From MKRK01 sp001896915 (GTDB taxonomy: Bacteria > Bacillota > Clostridia > Oscillospirales > Acutalibacteraceae), in NCBI GenBank assembly GCA_937973935.1, contig CALJJF010000212.1, forward strand, positions 1-16,122: a DNA stretch of 16,122 nucleotides, in the 5' to 3' direction. Below the pieces are notes generated by a model that searched no databases, was not told the origin of the DNA, and worked only from the letters and a program-made list of their open reading frames with translations. Below, piece by piece: positions 7,357 to 14,908 of the stretch (positions within the stretch are counted from its first letter, which is position 1; every line of letters starts with the position of its first letter). The position numbers and the translations under genes are program-made.

Positions 7357-7897
7357 TATGAACCGTGATATAGAACGTGTTTTGATTTCCGAAGAGCAGA
7401 TGAAAGAAATTGTTGCCGGACTGGGAAGCAAAATAACGGAGGATTATAAAGACAAGCAGCTTCTGATGGTCAGTGTTCTCAAAGGCAGCCTTGTGTTTAT
7501 GGCGGATTTGATGAGAGAAATCAAAATCCATTGTGAAATTGATTTTATGTCTATTTCCAGCTATAAAGGATTAAAAACCACCGGTGTGGTAAAAATAGCG
7601 AAGGACCTGGACCTTCCGCTGGAGGGTTATGATGTTTTGGTCGTGGAGGATATATTGGACTCCGGTATTACCCTGAACTACATCTTAAAATTATTACGGT
7701 CCAGAAATCCCAAAAGCATTAAAATTTGCACCCTGCTCGACAAGCCCGATAACAGGGAAGTAGAGATCAAAGCTGACTATTTCGGCGCCGTTATCCCGGA
7801 CGAATTCGTTGTGGGATACGGGCTTGACTATAACGAAAAATACAGGAATCTTCCGTATTTGGGAACCCTGAAGCCCAGCGCAATCAAGGGCGAATGA
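7346..7897 (+). CDS. hpt: Hypoxanthine(-guanine) phosphoribosyltransferase
   Basis: This purine salvage enzyme joins hypoxanthine or guanine to PRPP, giving IMP or GMP. The 183-residue form starts at ATG 7346, nine bases after AAAGGA (7331-7336) and inside the end of tilS (11-base overlap). An upstream in-frame TTG at 7328 lies before that site and is unlikely. Visible motifs are SVLKGSLVF at 43-51, SSYKG at 71-75, the PRPP loop VVEDILDSGITL at 99-110, LLDKP at 130-134, and the C-terminal VGYGLDYNEKYRNLPYLGTL at 156-174, which binds the base and magnesium. All catalytic elements appear intact. Its stop codon overlaps the ftsH ribosome binding site. Confidence 0.96.
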   Translation: MSNDMNRDIERVLISEEQMKEIVAGLGSKITEDYKDKQLLMVSVLKGSLVFMADLMREIKIHCEIDFMSISSYKGLKTTGVVKIAKDLDLPLEGYDVLVVEDILDSGITLNYILKLLRSRNPKSIKICTLLDKPDNREVEIKADYFGAVIPDEFVVGYGLDYNEKYRNLPYLGTLKPSAIKGE

Positions 7898-7903
7898 AAG
7901 GAG
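7897..7903 (+). promoter_or_regulatory. Ribosome binding site overlapping the hpt stop; points to a TTG start for ftsH
   Basis: AAAGGAG begins on the last base of the hpt TGA stop. It lies eight bases before an in-frame TTG at 7912. It falls downstream of the in-frame ATG at 7894, so it cannot serve that ATG. Confidence 0.6.
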
Positions 7904-7911
7904 TGGGTTTT

Positions 7912-9771
7912 TTGAGCAAGTTAAAAAATATCCTGATGTATGCCGGGATACCAATCGTGATTGTTGCGGTTGTTTTAACCATGTACAACTTAAGTGAAAC
8001 CAATACAAAGAAAAATTACTCAGCAATTGTGGAGATGTTCTCCAAAAATGAGGTCAAAAAGTTTGAGCTCAACTTGTCCAGCGGTGAGATGGTTTATGAG
8101 CTGCGTAACAAACCAAATGACGCACTGAAATACAACGTGCCGAATGTTTCCTTGTTCATGGAGGATGTCAACGAAATCATCACCGAGAACAATAAAAAAT
8201 ATCCCAATGGTACACCCCAAAACATTGAATATAATTTCAAGCCGGGCAACGAAGCGTCCTGGTTTGTGAACCTATTGCCTACGGCGTTGCTCATCGGCGT
8301 GCTGGTGGTAATCTGGGTATTGTTCATGCGCCGTATCGGTACAATGGGCGGAGACAAGACCATGTCGTTTGGCAAGGCAAAAATCAAGTATGCTTCCGAC
8401 GACAGACGAAAAACGACGTTTGCCGATGTGGCTGGTGCCGACGAAGAAAAGGAAGAGCTCAGCGAAATCGTTCAGTTCTTGAAAAATCCTCACAAGTTTA
8501 ACGAGCTGGGCGCCAGGATTCCAAAGGGTGTTCTTTTGGTGGGCCCTCCCGGTACCGGTAAAACCCTTCTGGCACGTGCCGTTGCCGGTGAGGCCGGTGT
8601 TCCTTTCTTCCTCATCTCGGGTTCGGATTTTGTTGAAATGTTTGTGGGCGTGGGTGCTTCCCGTGTCCGTGACTTATTTGACCAGGCCAAAAAATCCGCT
8701 CCGTCCATCATCTTTATTGATGAAATCGATGCGGTGGGTCGTCAGCGTGGTGCCGGTTTGGGCGGCGGTCATGACGAAAGAGAACAGACCTTGAATCAAC
8801 TGCTGGTAGAAATGGACGGTTTTGGCGCAAACGAAGGTGTTATCATTATCGCCGCCACCAATCGCCCCGATATCTTAGACAAAGCGCTGCTGCGTCCCGG
8901 TCGTTTTGACCGGCACATCACGGTAAATTACCCGGATGTGAAGGGACGTGAAGAAATCCTTAAGGTTCATGCCAGAGGAAAGCCGCTGGGTCCTGATGTG
9001 GACTTGAAAGTCATTGCCCAGTCCACCGCCGGGTTCACCGGTGCTGATCTTGAAAACCTGCTCAACGAAGCTGCACTGTTGGCGGCACGTCAGGGCTTCA
9101 AGGCGATCACCGATAATAACATCAAGGAAGCAACCATCAAGGTGATTATGGGAACAGAAAAACGTTCCCGTGTCATCAAGGAAAAAGATAAAAAAATCAC
9201 TTCCTATCATGAAGCGGGTCACGCAGTGGTATCCCATTTCTTGCCCACCCAGGATCCTGTTCATCAGATATCTATCATCCCCCGGGGTATGGCGGCCGGT
9301 TATACCATGTATATCCCCACAGAAGAAAAGGGACACACTACCAAAACCGAGCTGGAGGAAAGCATTTGTTCTCTTTTGGGCGGCCGTGCGGCAGAGCTTG
9401 CCACTCAGGATGATATCAGCACAGGAGCATCCAATGACATTCAACGTGCCACGGAAATCGCCAGAAGCATGGTGACCAAATACGGTATGAGCGAAAAATT
9501 GGGACCCATGGCGTTTGGCGGCGGTCACGAGGAAGTCTTCTTGGGAAGGGATTTCAATTCCACCCCCAATTATTCTGAAAAAATATCCGCTGTGATTGAT
9601 GAAGAAATCGATCGTATTGTAACCACACAATACACCCGCGCCCAGCAGATTTTAAACGATCATATGGATAAAGTGCATAAGGTTGCCGAATATCTTTTCA
9701 AACGGGAAAAGATGGACGGAAACGAATTCAAGCTGTTAATGGACGGGCAAGAGCTTCCCGAGATTGAATAA
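7912..9771 (+). CDS. ftsH: ATP-dependent zinc metalloprotease FtsH
   Basis: FtsH is a hexameric membrane AAA+ protease that pulls out and degrades misfolded membrane proteins and some regulators. I prefer the TTG at 7912 (619 residues) because AAAGGAG sits eight bases upstream. The ATG at 7894 would add six residues and has no visible site. From the TTG, membrane segments lie at about 5-24 and 118-139 around a short extracytoplasmic domain. Walker A GPPGTGKT is at 211-218, Walker B SIIFIDEID near 265-273, the second region of homology ATNRPDILDKALLRPGRFDR at 315-334, the pore-loop FVEMFVGVGASR near 240-251, and the zinc site HEAGH at 433-437 with a third ligand D509 in GASNDI. The catalytic set is intact. 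The C-terminal tail is short and acidic (LPEIE). Two tandem TAA stops end the gene. Confidence 0.96.
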   Translation: MSKLKNILMYAGIPIVIVAVVLTMYNLSETNTKKNYSAIVEMFSKNEVKKFELNLSSGEMVYELRNKPNDALKYNVPNVSLFMEDVNEIITENNKKYPNGTPQNIEYNFKPGNEASWFVNLLPTALLIGVLVVIWVLFMRRIGTMGGDKTMSFGKAKIKYASDDRRKTTFADVAGADEEKEELSEIVQFLKNPHKFNELGARIPKGVLLVGPPGTGKTLLARAVAGEAGVPFFLISGSDFVEMFVGVGASRVRDLFDQAKKSAPSIIFIDEIDAVGRQRGAGLGGGHDEREQTLNQLLVEMDGFGANEGVIIIAATNRPDILDKALLRPGRFDRHITVNYPDVKGREEILKVHARGKPLGPDVDLKVIAQSTAGFTGADLENLLNEAALLAARQGFKAITDNNIKEATIKVIMGTEKRSRVIKEKDKKITSYHEAGHAVVSHFLPTQDPVHQISIIPRGMAAGYTMYIPTEEKGHTTKTELEESICSLLGGRAAELATQDDISTGASNDIQRATEIARSMVTKYGMSEKLGPMAFGGGHEEVFLGRDFNSTPNYSEKISAVIDEEIDRIVTTQYTRAQQILNDHMDKVHKVAEYLFKREKMDGNEFKLLMDGQELPEIE

Positions 9772-9794
9772 TAAAAGACAGGAGTAAAAGTATT

Positions 9795-9995
9795 ATGACC
9801 ATTACAAAGGATTCATTGATCGGTGACATTCTGGATGCCGACAGAGGAACAGCAGTTTACTTTTTGGAAATGGGGATGCACTGCTTGGGTTGCCCCGCTT
9901 CCCGGGGCGAAAGTGTTGAAGAAGCCTGTCAGGTGCACGGTGTGGACGCTGACGAGCTGATTGCAAAAATAAACACTTATCTGACAGAGAAATAA
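9795..9995 (+). CDS. DUF1858-like small CxxC protein (hybrid-cluster-protein-associated redox disulfide type)
   Basis: The 66-residue protein begins MTITKDSLIGDILDADRGTA. It carries a CLGCP motif with cysteines 30 and 33, a third cysteine at 45, and a pattern LxxGMHCLGCPASRGESVEEAC-like across 24-45. This matches the family annotated as DUF1858 or 'hybrid cluster protein-associated redox disulfide domain'. The family's biochemical role is not established to my knowledge; a thiol-disulfide or metal-binding function is suggested by the paired cysteines. There is no signal peptide or membrane segment, so it should be cytosolic. AGGAG at 9780-9784 lies ten bases before the ATG. The gene is 23 bases after ftsH and is the last one before a strong terminator, so it is likely cotranscribed with ftsH. 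Confidence 0.85.
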   Translation: MTITKDSLIGDILDADRGTAVYFLEMGMHCLGCPASRGESVEEACQVHGVDADELIAKINTYLTEK

Positions 9996-10009
9996 ACTAT
10001 CACCACAAC

Positions 10010-10048
10010 AAGGGCTGTAGCACTTAATTTAAGTGCTACAGCCCTTTT
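10010..10048 (+). terminator. Rho-independent terminator of the dnaX-to-DUF1858 operon
   Basis: AAGGGCTGTAGCACTT at 10010-10025 is fully complementary to AAGTGCTACAGCCCTT at 10031-10046. That is a 16-bp stem, with one more A-T pair possible at the loop, and a loop of three to five bases. The T-run TTTT occupies 10045-10048. It starts 14 bases after the stop of the 66-residue gene. Confidence 0.93.
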
Positions 10049-10312
10049 CATAAAGTTCAATTACGGTGAAAAATCTCTGCCTTTGAGCCGAATGGTAATT
10101 GACTTGCAAAACAAGAAGCCCCATGACTGACAGGGAACAATACCATACGGGCAATTATAAGACCCGGGAAGCTTTTGCCCTTAGTATTTGGTAAGCTCGT
10201 CCTGTCCCTGATTGGTGGTGACCCCCATAAGATCATCACCGCTGTGGAAGAGAATATTCGTGAATCAACGGGATAGGGGATATGCTTCTTTGGTTGATCC
10301 GTATCGCAGCTG
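10049..10312. other. Gene-free interval between convergent terminators, with inverted repeats and a coding-like fragment
   Basis: No convincing full gene is present. Nested inverted repeats occur. TCAATTAC (10057-10064) matches GTAATTGA (10095-10102). CAGGGA (10131-10136) matches TCCCTG (10205-10210). Inside these, AATAC (10139-10143) pairs with GTATT (10184-10188) and GGGCAA (10149-10154) with TTGCCC (10175-10180). On the plus strand, 10193-10276 reads KLVLSLIGGDPHKIITAVEE then NIRESTG and a stop, without a good start or ribosome binding site. On the minus strand a frame also stays open across the interval but begins inside pfkA in another phase. It could be a decayed gene end, a small structured RNA or a short mobile remnant; I cannot decide. 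Confidence 0.5.
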
Positions 10313-10354
10313 GAAAAAAGCAACGGCACAGTTACAATCGTGCCATTGCTTTTT
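10313..10354 (-). terminator. Rho-independent terminator of pfkA
   Basis: On the minus strand, just past the pfkA stop, AAGCAATGGCAC (10352-10341 side) pairs with GTGCCGTTGCTT (10329-10318 side). This is a 12-bp stem with one G-T wobble, a loop of about 11 bases, and a following T-run at about 10318-10313. The stem begins about six bases after the stop codon. It faces the plus-strand terminator at 10010-10048. Confidence 0.9.
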
Positions 10355-10357
10355 CTA

Positions 10358-11326
10358 TTATATGCTGATTTCGTGAGCGATTTTGTACAGTTCAATGTCG
10401 AGACCTTTTTGCATGGATAAGCCTTCGTAGATATCATAATCCACAATGTGGCTGTCCTTCATGGCGACCACACGGTTGCCGATACCGCCGGCCAGCAAAT
10501 CCACAGCCTTGTGACCCATCTGACTGGCGATCACTCTGTCACGGACGCTGGGTGATCCGCCCCGCTGAACGTGACCCAGAACCGTGGCACGGGACTCGGT
10601 CCCGGTTAACAATTCAATCTGTTTTGCCATCTGGTCAACATGTCCCACGCCCTCGGAAACCACGATGATAAAATGCTTTTTGCCTGACAGCTGGGTTCTT
10701 CTCATCCGCGCGACAACATCACGCTCGATGTCATAGGCGACCTCCGAAACGATGATTGCCGTTGCACCTACGGCAATGCCGGTGTGCAAAGCAAGGTGAC
10801 CTGCGTTTCTGCCCATCACCTCAACCACCGTACAGCGTTCATGGGACTGGGCCGTGTCCCGCAGACGGTCCACCATTTCTACGGCGGTGTTCATGGCCGT
10901 ATCGAAGCCAATGGTATATTCACTGCAGGCAATGTCATTGTCAATGGTGCCGGGGATGCCGACGCAGGGAATGCCCCGCAGGGATAAGTCCCGGGCGCCT
11001 CTGTAGCTTCCGTCTCCGCCGATGACGACGATGCCGTCGATGCCGGAATCCTTACAGGTGCTGATTGCCTTTTGCATGCCTTCCTCGGTTTTGAATTCAG
11101 GGCTTCTTGCTGTATATAATATCGTACCGCCCCGGTGAATGATATCCGATACGCTGCGCAAATCCATCGGTACCACTTCGCCGCTGATGAGTCCGTTATA
11201 ACCGCGCTTAATGCCGACAACATTGAGTCCTTTTGCTATGGATGTTCTTACGACCGAACGAACAGCTGCGTTCATGCCCGGGGCATCTCCGCCGCTGGTC
11301 AAGACACCTATTGTTTTAACCTTCAT
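10358..11326 (-). CDS. pfkA: ATP-dependent 6-phosphofructokinase
   Basis: PfkA phosphorylates fructose 6-phosphate to fructose 1,6-bisphosphate, the committed step of glycolysis, in the cytosol. The 322 residues match the bacterial PfkA length (about 320). Motifs are GVLTSGGDAPGMNAAVRSVV at 7-26, GGDGSYRGA at 103-111, PGTIDND at 125-131 with catalytic D129, MGRNAGHLAL at 171-180, VSEGVG near 223-228 and LGHVQRGGSPS at 250-260. GGDGS, rather than the GGDD form, points to ATP rather than pyrophosphate as donor. GGAGG (plus-strand complement at 11333-11338) lies shortly before the ATG. It is downstream of dnaE but has its own promoter (11427-11454) and its own terminator, so it can be expressed separately. 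Confidence 0.97.
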   Translation of the reverse strand: MKVKTIGVLTSGGDAPGMNAAVRSVVRTSIAKGLNVVGIKRGYNGLISGEVVPMDLRSVSDIIHRGGTILYTARSPEFKTEEGMQKAISTCKDSGIDGIVVIGGDGSYRGARDLSLRGIPCVGIPGTIDNDIACSEYTIGFDTAMNTAVEMVDRLRDTAQSHERCTVVEVMGRNAGHLALHTGIAVGATAIIVSEVAYDIERDVVARMRRTQLSGKKHFIIVVSEGVGHVDQMAKQIELLTGTESRATVLGHVQRGGSPSVRDRVIASQMGHKAVDLLAGGIGNRVVAMKDSHIVDYDIYEGLSMQKGLDIELYKIAHEISI

Positions 11327-11420
11327 TGTGTGACCTCCAAAAACTACTAATCATGGTGGGGCTTGTGCTGTCTGGCGGTGTTTCGTCCAAACGGTATCCT
11401 GTTAGTTAAAAATAACCCCA
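11327..11420 (-). promoter_or_regulatory. Structured 5' leader of pfkA (candidate)
   Basis: The predicted leader begins TGGGG (11420-11416), which can pair with CCCCA (11361-11357). Inside, GTTTGG (11392-11387) can pair with CCAGAC (11375-11370), including one G-T pair. The ribosome binding site lies outside this fold, so direct sequestration is not evident. It matches no riboswitch class that I recognise. The function is unknown and the fold is from hand pairing only. Confidence 0.35.
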
Positions 11421-11426
11421 GAGTAT

Positions 11427-11454
11427 ATTATATCATTAATTATTAGGCGGTCAA
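11427..11454 (-). promoter_or_regulatory. Sigma-A-type promoter for pfkA
   Basis: On the minus strand TTGACC (11454-11449) is followed by a 16-base AT-rich spacer and a perfect TATAAT (11432-11427). Transcription would start near 11420. That leaves a leader of about 94 bases before the pfkA ATG at 11326. The -35 begins only 13 bases after the dnaE stop codon. Confidence 0.75.
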
Positions 11455-11466
11455 GGGGTTTTTCCG

Positions 11467-14400
11467 TTATTTTTTGACGATTTTCACGTTTTCCTTTCCC
11501 AAAACGGTTTCCAGCTCTCCCTGCAAGGCGGCACAGCACTCCACACGCATGTTTTGGGGAGCTTTTAGCCTCTTTCCGGTGTCTTCACAGACCAAGAACA
11601 GCGGCTCGGTGCCTTTGTATTCCGATAAAATTTTTGCCGCTTTTTGATAAACAGAACCGTTCAGAGAAGGGATTTTTAGATAAAGGGTAGATTGCGGTTT
11701 GGCTGCCAATCTTTTCATGGGGGCAGGCTCCGCCCGGTCGCAGACCAATTGCGGCTCACGCTCTTCCCGAATGGAGACACGACCGTTCAATAATATAATA
11801 TTGCCTGTTCGGAATATTCCCGTATTTTCCTGTAGGGTTTTGGGGAAAACAATTACCTCAATACTGCCGTACATATCCTCAAGGTTGAGAAACGCCATGG
11901 TGGCATCGCTTTTGGTGGTTTTCAGCTTCATGCTTTCGATGATTCCCAGGACAGCGACCTTGTCGTTGTCGTGATACCGGCTGTGCTCCTCACCGGCAGC
12001 GAGCAATTCATCGATTCGGGCGGCACCGATGGCTCTTGCGGTTTCGTAGTATTCTGCCATGGGATGACCGCTGAGATACAGTCCGGTGATTTCTTTTTCC
12101 ATGGCAAGAAGCTCTGCCGTGGGCATTTCAGCAACCGCCGGCAGGGTAAACTCATCCCGGGCTGCGGTATCGCCCGTCAGTTCAAAGAGACCCATCTGTC
12201 CCTCCAGATTTTTTCGTTTGTCGCCTTCCAGAATATCCAGCACAATATCGGCGCTTTGCAGCATCTGGCGCCGGTTGGCTCCGAGATTATCCAGAGCACC
12301 GCTTTTGATGAGACTTTCCAGCGCCCGGCGGTTCAGCTCTCTGCCGTATACCCTGCGGCAGAAATTATAAAAAGAGGTGTACGGTCCGTTTTCTTTTCGT
12401 TCTCTCAGTAAAATATCAATCATACCGTTGCCCAGATTCTTAATTGCCAACAGTCCGAAACGAATGTTGCCTTCTTCCACCGAAAAGGTTTTTTTGCTTT
12501 TGTTCACGCTGGGGGGGAATAAGGAAATATTCAACCGTGCACATTCGGCAATATAAGCAGGAACCTTTGCGGTACGGTCCAGCACGCTGGTCAGCAGAGC
12601 CGCCATATATTCCTTGGCGTAGTGGCACTTTAAATACGCCGTCTGGTAGGCAATGAGCGCATAGGCGGCGGCGTGGGATTTATTAAAGGCATAGGAGGCA
12701 AAGGAGGTCATTTCATTGAAAATAGCGGTGGCAACTCGTTCCTCCACACCGTTTTGCTGTGCGCCTTCAAGAAAGCTGATGCGTTCTTTTTCCATTACAT
12801 CCTGCTTCTTCTTGGACATGGCACGGCGGACGATATCGGCACGGCCGTAGGAGTAGCCGGCCAGGGTGCGAAACACCTGCATGACCTGCTCCTGATACAC
12901 GAGACAGCCATAGGTAACCTCCAGAATGGGCTTCAGCATTGGGGTGGCATAAGTAACCAACGCCGGGTTGTGACGGTTACGGATGTATTTCGGAATGGAA
13001 GCCATCGGTCCGGGGCGGAACAGGGAAATGACCGCAATCAGGTCCTCAAGACTGTCCGGGCGAAGCTCTGTAAGAACATTTCGCATGCCGGAGGACTCGT
13101 ATTGAAACACACCTTCGGTGTGTCCCTCCGAAAGCATGGTAAACACAGCCTTGTCATCCAGAGGAATGTTGGTTGCCGAAAAGTCCGGCTCATATTTATG
13201 AATCATTTTTTCACAGTTATCAATAACCGTGAGGTTGCGCAGCCCCAGAAAATCCATTTTTAGCAGTCCGATTTCCTCAAGCAGTGTCATAGTATATTGC
13301 GTAACAATCGCTTCGTCGTTCAGCGCTAGAGGAACATAGGAGCTGACCTCATCACGGGTGATCACAACGCCGGCGGCGTGAGTGGAGGCATGACGGGGCA
13401 TTCCTTCGATTTTCTTAGCCATATCAATGAGCTTGTGGATCTGAGGGTCGGCATCGTACCGTTCCCGAAGCTCCGGGGAGGTTGCCAGAGCGGCATCGAT
13501 GGTGACATTCAGCTCCATGGGAATCATTTTGGCAACGGTGTCCACCACCTGATAGGGAATGGCTTGGGAGCGCCCCACATCCCGTATGGCTGCCCGGGCG
13601 GCCATGGTGCCGAAGGTAATGATCTGCGCCACATGGTCAGAGCCGTATTTTTCAATGACATAATCAATGACCTCCTGGCGGCGGATATAGCAGAAATCAA
13701 TGTCAAAGTCCGGCATGCTGACACGTTCGGGGTTGAGGAACCGTTCAAAGAGCAGGTTGTATTTCATGGGGTCGATTCCTGTGATGCCGAGACAGTAAGC
13801 GGCAAGGCTGCCGGCACCGGAGCCTCTGCCCGGTCCCGTGGGGATCTTGTGGTTTTTTGCATAATTCACAAAGTCGCCCACAATCAGAAAATAATCCACA
13901 TAGCCCATATCCCGGATGGTCTCCAGCTCGTAGGTCAGCCGTTCTATGGATTCGTCAGAAGGATCGTCGCCATACATTTTATGAAAGCCTTGGAGGCAAA
14001 GTGTTTTGAAATATTCATAGTGGTCTGTGTCGCCAATGTCGAAATGGGGAAGCTTTGTGACACCAAACTCAAAGGTTACATTACAGCGGTCGGCAATGAC
14101 TTGGGTGTTGGTGATCGCCTCCGGATAGTTTCTGAACAGCGCCGTCATTTCTTCCTCGGTTTTCAGGTAAAACTCGTCAGTCTGGAATTCTAAGACATCA
14201 TCATCCGCCACAGTCCGGTTGGTGCCGATTAAAATCAGGCATTTCTGCATTTCGCTGTCTTCCCGGGTCAGATAATGGGCGTCGTTGGTAGCGACCAGGG
14301 GAATGCCCGTCTCCTTAGACAAGCGGACAAGGACCGGGTTCAGCTTTTTTTGCTCTGCAATGCCGTGATCCTGCAGTTCCAGATAAAAATTCTGTTGTCC

Positions 14401-14895
14401 GAAGGTTTCCCTGTACCACAAAGCCAGGCGTTTTGCTTCCTCATAATCGTTTCGTAAGATGGCACGGGGAATTTCGCCCGCCAGACAGGCGGACAGTACA
14501 ATCAGACCTTCGCTGTATTGTTCCAAAATCTCGTGGTCAACTCTCGGTTTTCGATAGAAGCCTTCGGTAAATGCCATGGAGACCAGCTTGCAGAGATTTT
14601 GATATCCCTTGTTGTTTTCACACAATAAGATCAGATGATAATAGCTTCCGTCAAGCTCGTTAATTTTGTCCGTCCGTCTCCGTGGGGCCACATAAACCTC
14701 ACAGCCGATGATGGGTTTGATGCCCCGTTTTTTGGCTTCTTTATAAAACTCCACTGCGCCGAACATCACCCCGTGGTCGGTGATGGCAACGGCATTTTCC
14801 CCCTGCTCCCTGACGGCGTCAAGAAGCGGACCGATGCGGCATGCGCCGTCCAGCAGGCTGTATTGGCTGTGGAGATGTAGGTGGACAAAGCTCAT
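11467..14895 (-). CDS. dnaE: DNA polymerase III subunit alpha, DnaE type
   Basis: The 1142-residue protein is a complete C-family replicative polymerase. The N-terminal PHP domain (about 1-280) opens MSFVHLHLHSQYSLLDG. It keeps metal-ligand residues such as H7/H9, D40-H41, E66 and DAH at 205-207. The polymerase domain has GPGRGSGAGSLAAY near 354-367, PDFDIDF at 395-401 with catalytic D396 and D398, and the third aspartate D548 in KMDFLGLR. RHASTHAAGV (501-510), RPGPM and SHAAAYALIAYQTAYLK are typical. A helix-hairpin-helix region is near 863-880. An OB fold is near 978-1058 (VAVLGIIESMK, MAFLNLEDMYGSIEVIVFP). In Firmicutes a DnaE usually works alongside PolC; PolC is not in this window. AAGGAG overlaps the whiA stop and sits nine bases before the ATG. 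Confidence 0.97.
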   Translation of the reverse strand: MSFVHLHLHSQYSLLDGACRIGPLLDAVREQGENAVAITDHGVMFGAVEFYKEAKKRGIKPIIGCEVYVAPRRRTDKINELDGSYYHLILLCENNKGYQNLCKLVSMAFTEGFYRKPRVDHEILEQYSEGLIVLSACLAGEIPRAILRNDYEEAKRLALWYRETFGQQNFYLELQDHGIAEQKKLNPVLVRLSKETGIPLVATNDAHYLTREDSEMQKCLILIGTNRTVADDDVLEFQTDEFYLKTEEEMTALFRNYPEAITNTQVIADRCNVTFEFGVTKLPHFDIGDTDHYEYFKTLCLQGFHKMYGDDPSDESIERLTYELETIRDMGYVDYFLIVGDFVNYAKNHKIPTGPGRGSGAGSLAAYCLGITGIDPMKYNLLFERFLNPERVSMPDFDIDFCYIRRQEVIDYVIEKYGSDHVAQIITFGTMAARAAIRDVGRSQAIPYQVVDTVAKMIPMELNVTIDAALATSPELRERYDADPQIHKLIDMAKKIEGMPRHASTHAAGVVITRDEVSSYVPLALNDEAIVTQYTMTLLEEIGLLKMDFLGLRNLTVIDNCEKMIHKYEPDFSATNIPLDDKAVFTMLSEGHTEGVFQYESSGMRNVLTELRPDSLEDLIAVISLFRPGPMASIPKYIRNRHNPALVTYATPMLKPILEVTYGCLVYQEQVMQVFRTLAGYSYGRADIVRRAMSKKKQDVMEKERISFLEGAQQNGVEERVATAIFNEMTSFASYAFNKSHAAAYALIAYQTAYLKCHYAKEYMAALLTSVLDRTAKVPAYIAECARLNISLFPPSVNKSKKTFSVEEGNIRFGLLAIKNLGNGMIDILLRERKENGPYTSFYNFCRRVYGRELNRRALESLIKSGALDNLGANRRQMLQSADIVLDILEGDKRKNLEGQMGLFELTGDTAARDEFTLPAVAEMPTAELLAMEKEITGLYLSGHPMAEYYETARAIGAARIDELLAAGEEHSRYHDNDKVAVLGIIESMKLKTTKSDATMAFLNLEDMYGSIEVIVFPKTLQENTGIFRTGNIILLNGRVSIREEREPQLVCDRAEPAPMKRLAAKPQSTLYLKIPSLNGSVYQKAAKILSEYKGTEPLFLVCEDTGKRLKAPQNMRVECCAALQGELETVLGKENVKIVKK

Positions 14896-14908
14896 GGTTC
14901 GTTGCTCC

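Noticed and set aside
8875..9630. 251-codon open frame on the minus strand inside ftsH
   Set aside because: It lies opposite the conserved SRH and HEAGH coding region and shows no family features.
10057..10446. 129-codon minus-strand frame spanning the gene-free interval and the pfkA end
   Set aside because: It starts inside pfkA in another phase, crosses the pfkA terminator and has no ribosome site; the translation is not recognisable.
12511..12517. Seven-G run in dnaE as a sign of a frameshift
   Set aside because: The frame reads through normally as FPPSVN, in a conserved context on both sides; no disruption.
13378..14193. 271-codon open frame on the plus strand inside dnaE
   Set aside because: Antisense to the intact polymerase active-site region; no ribosome site and a low-information translation.
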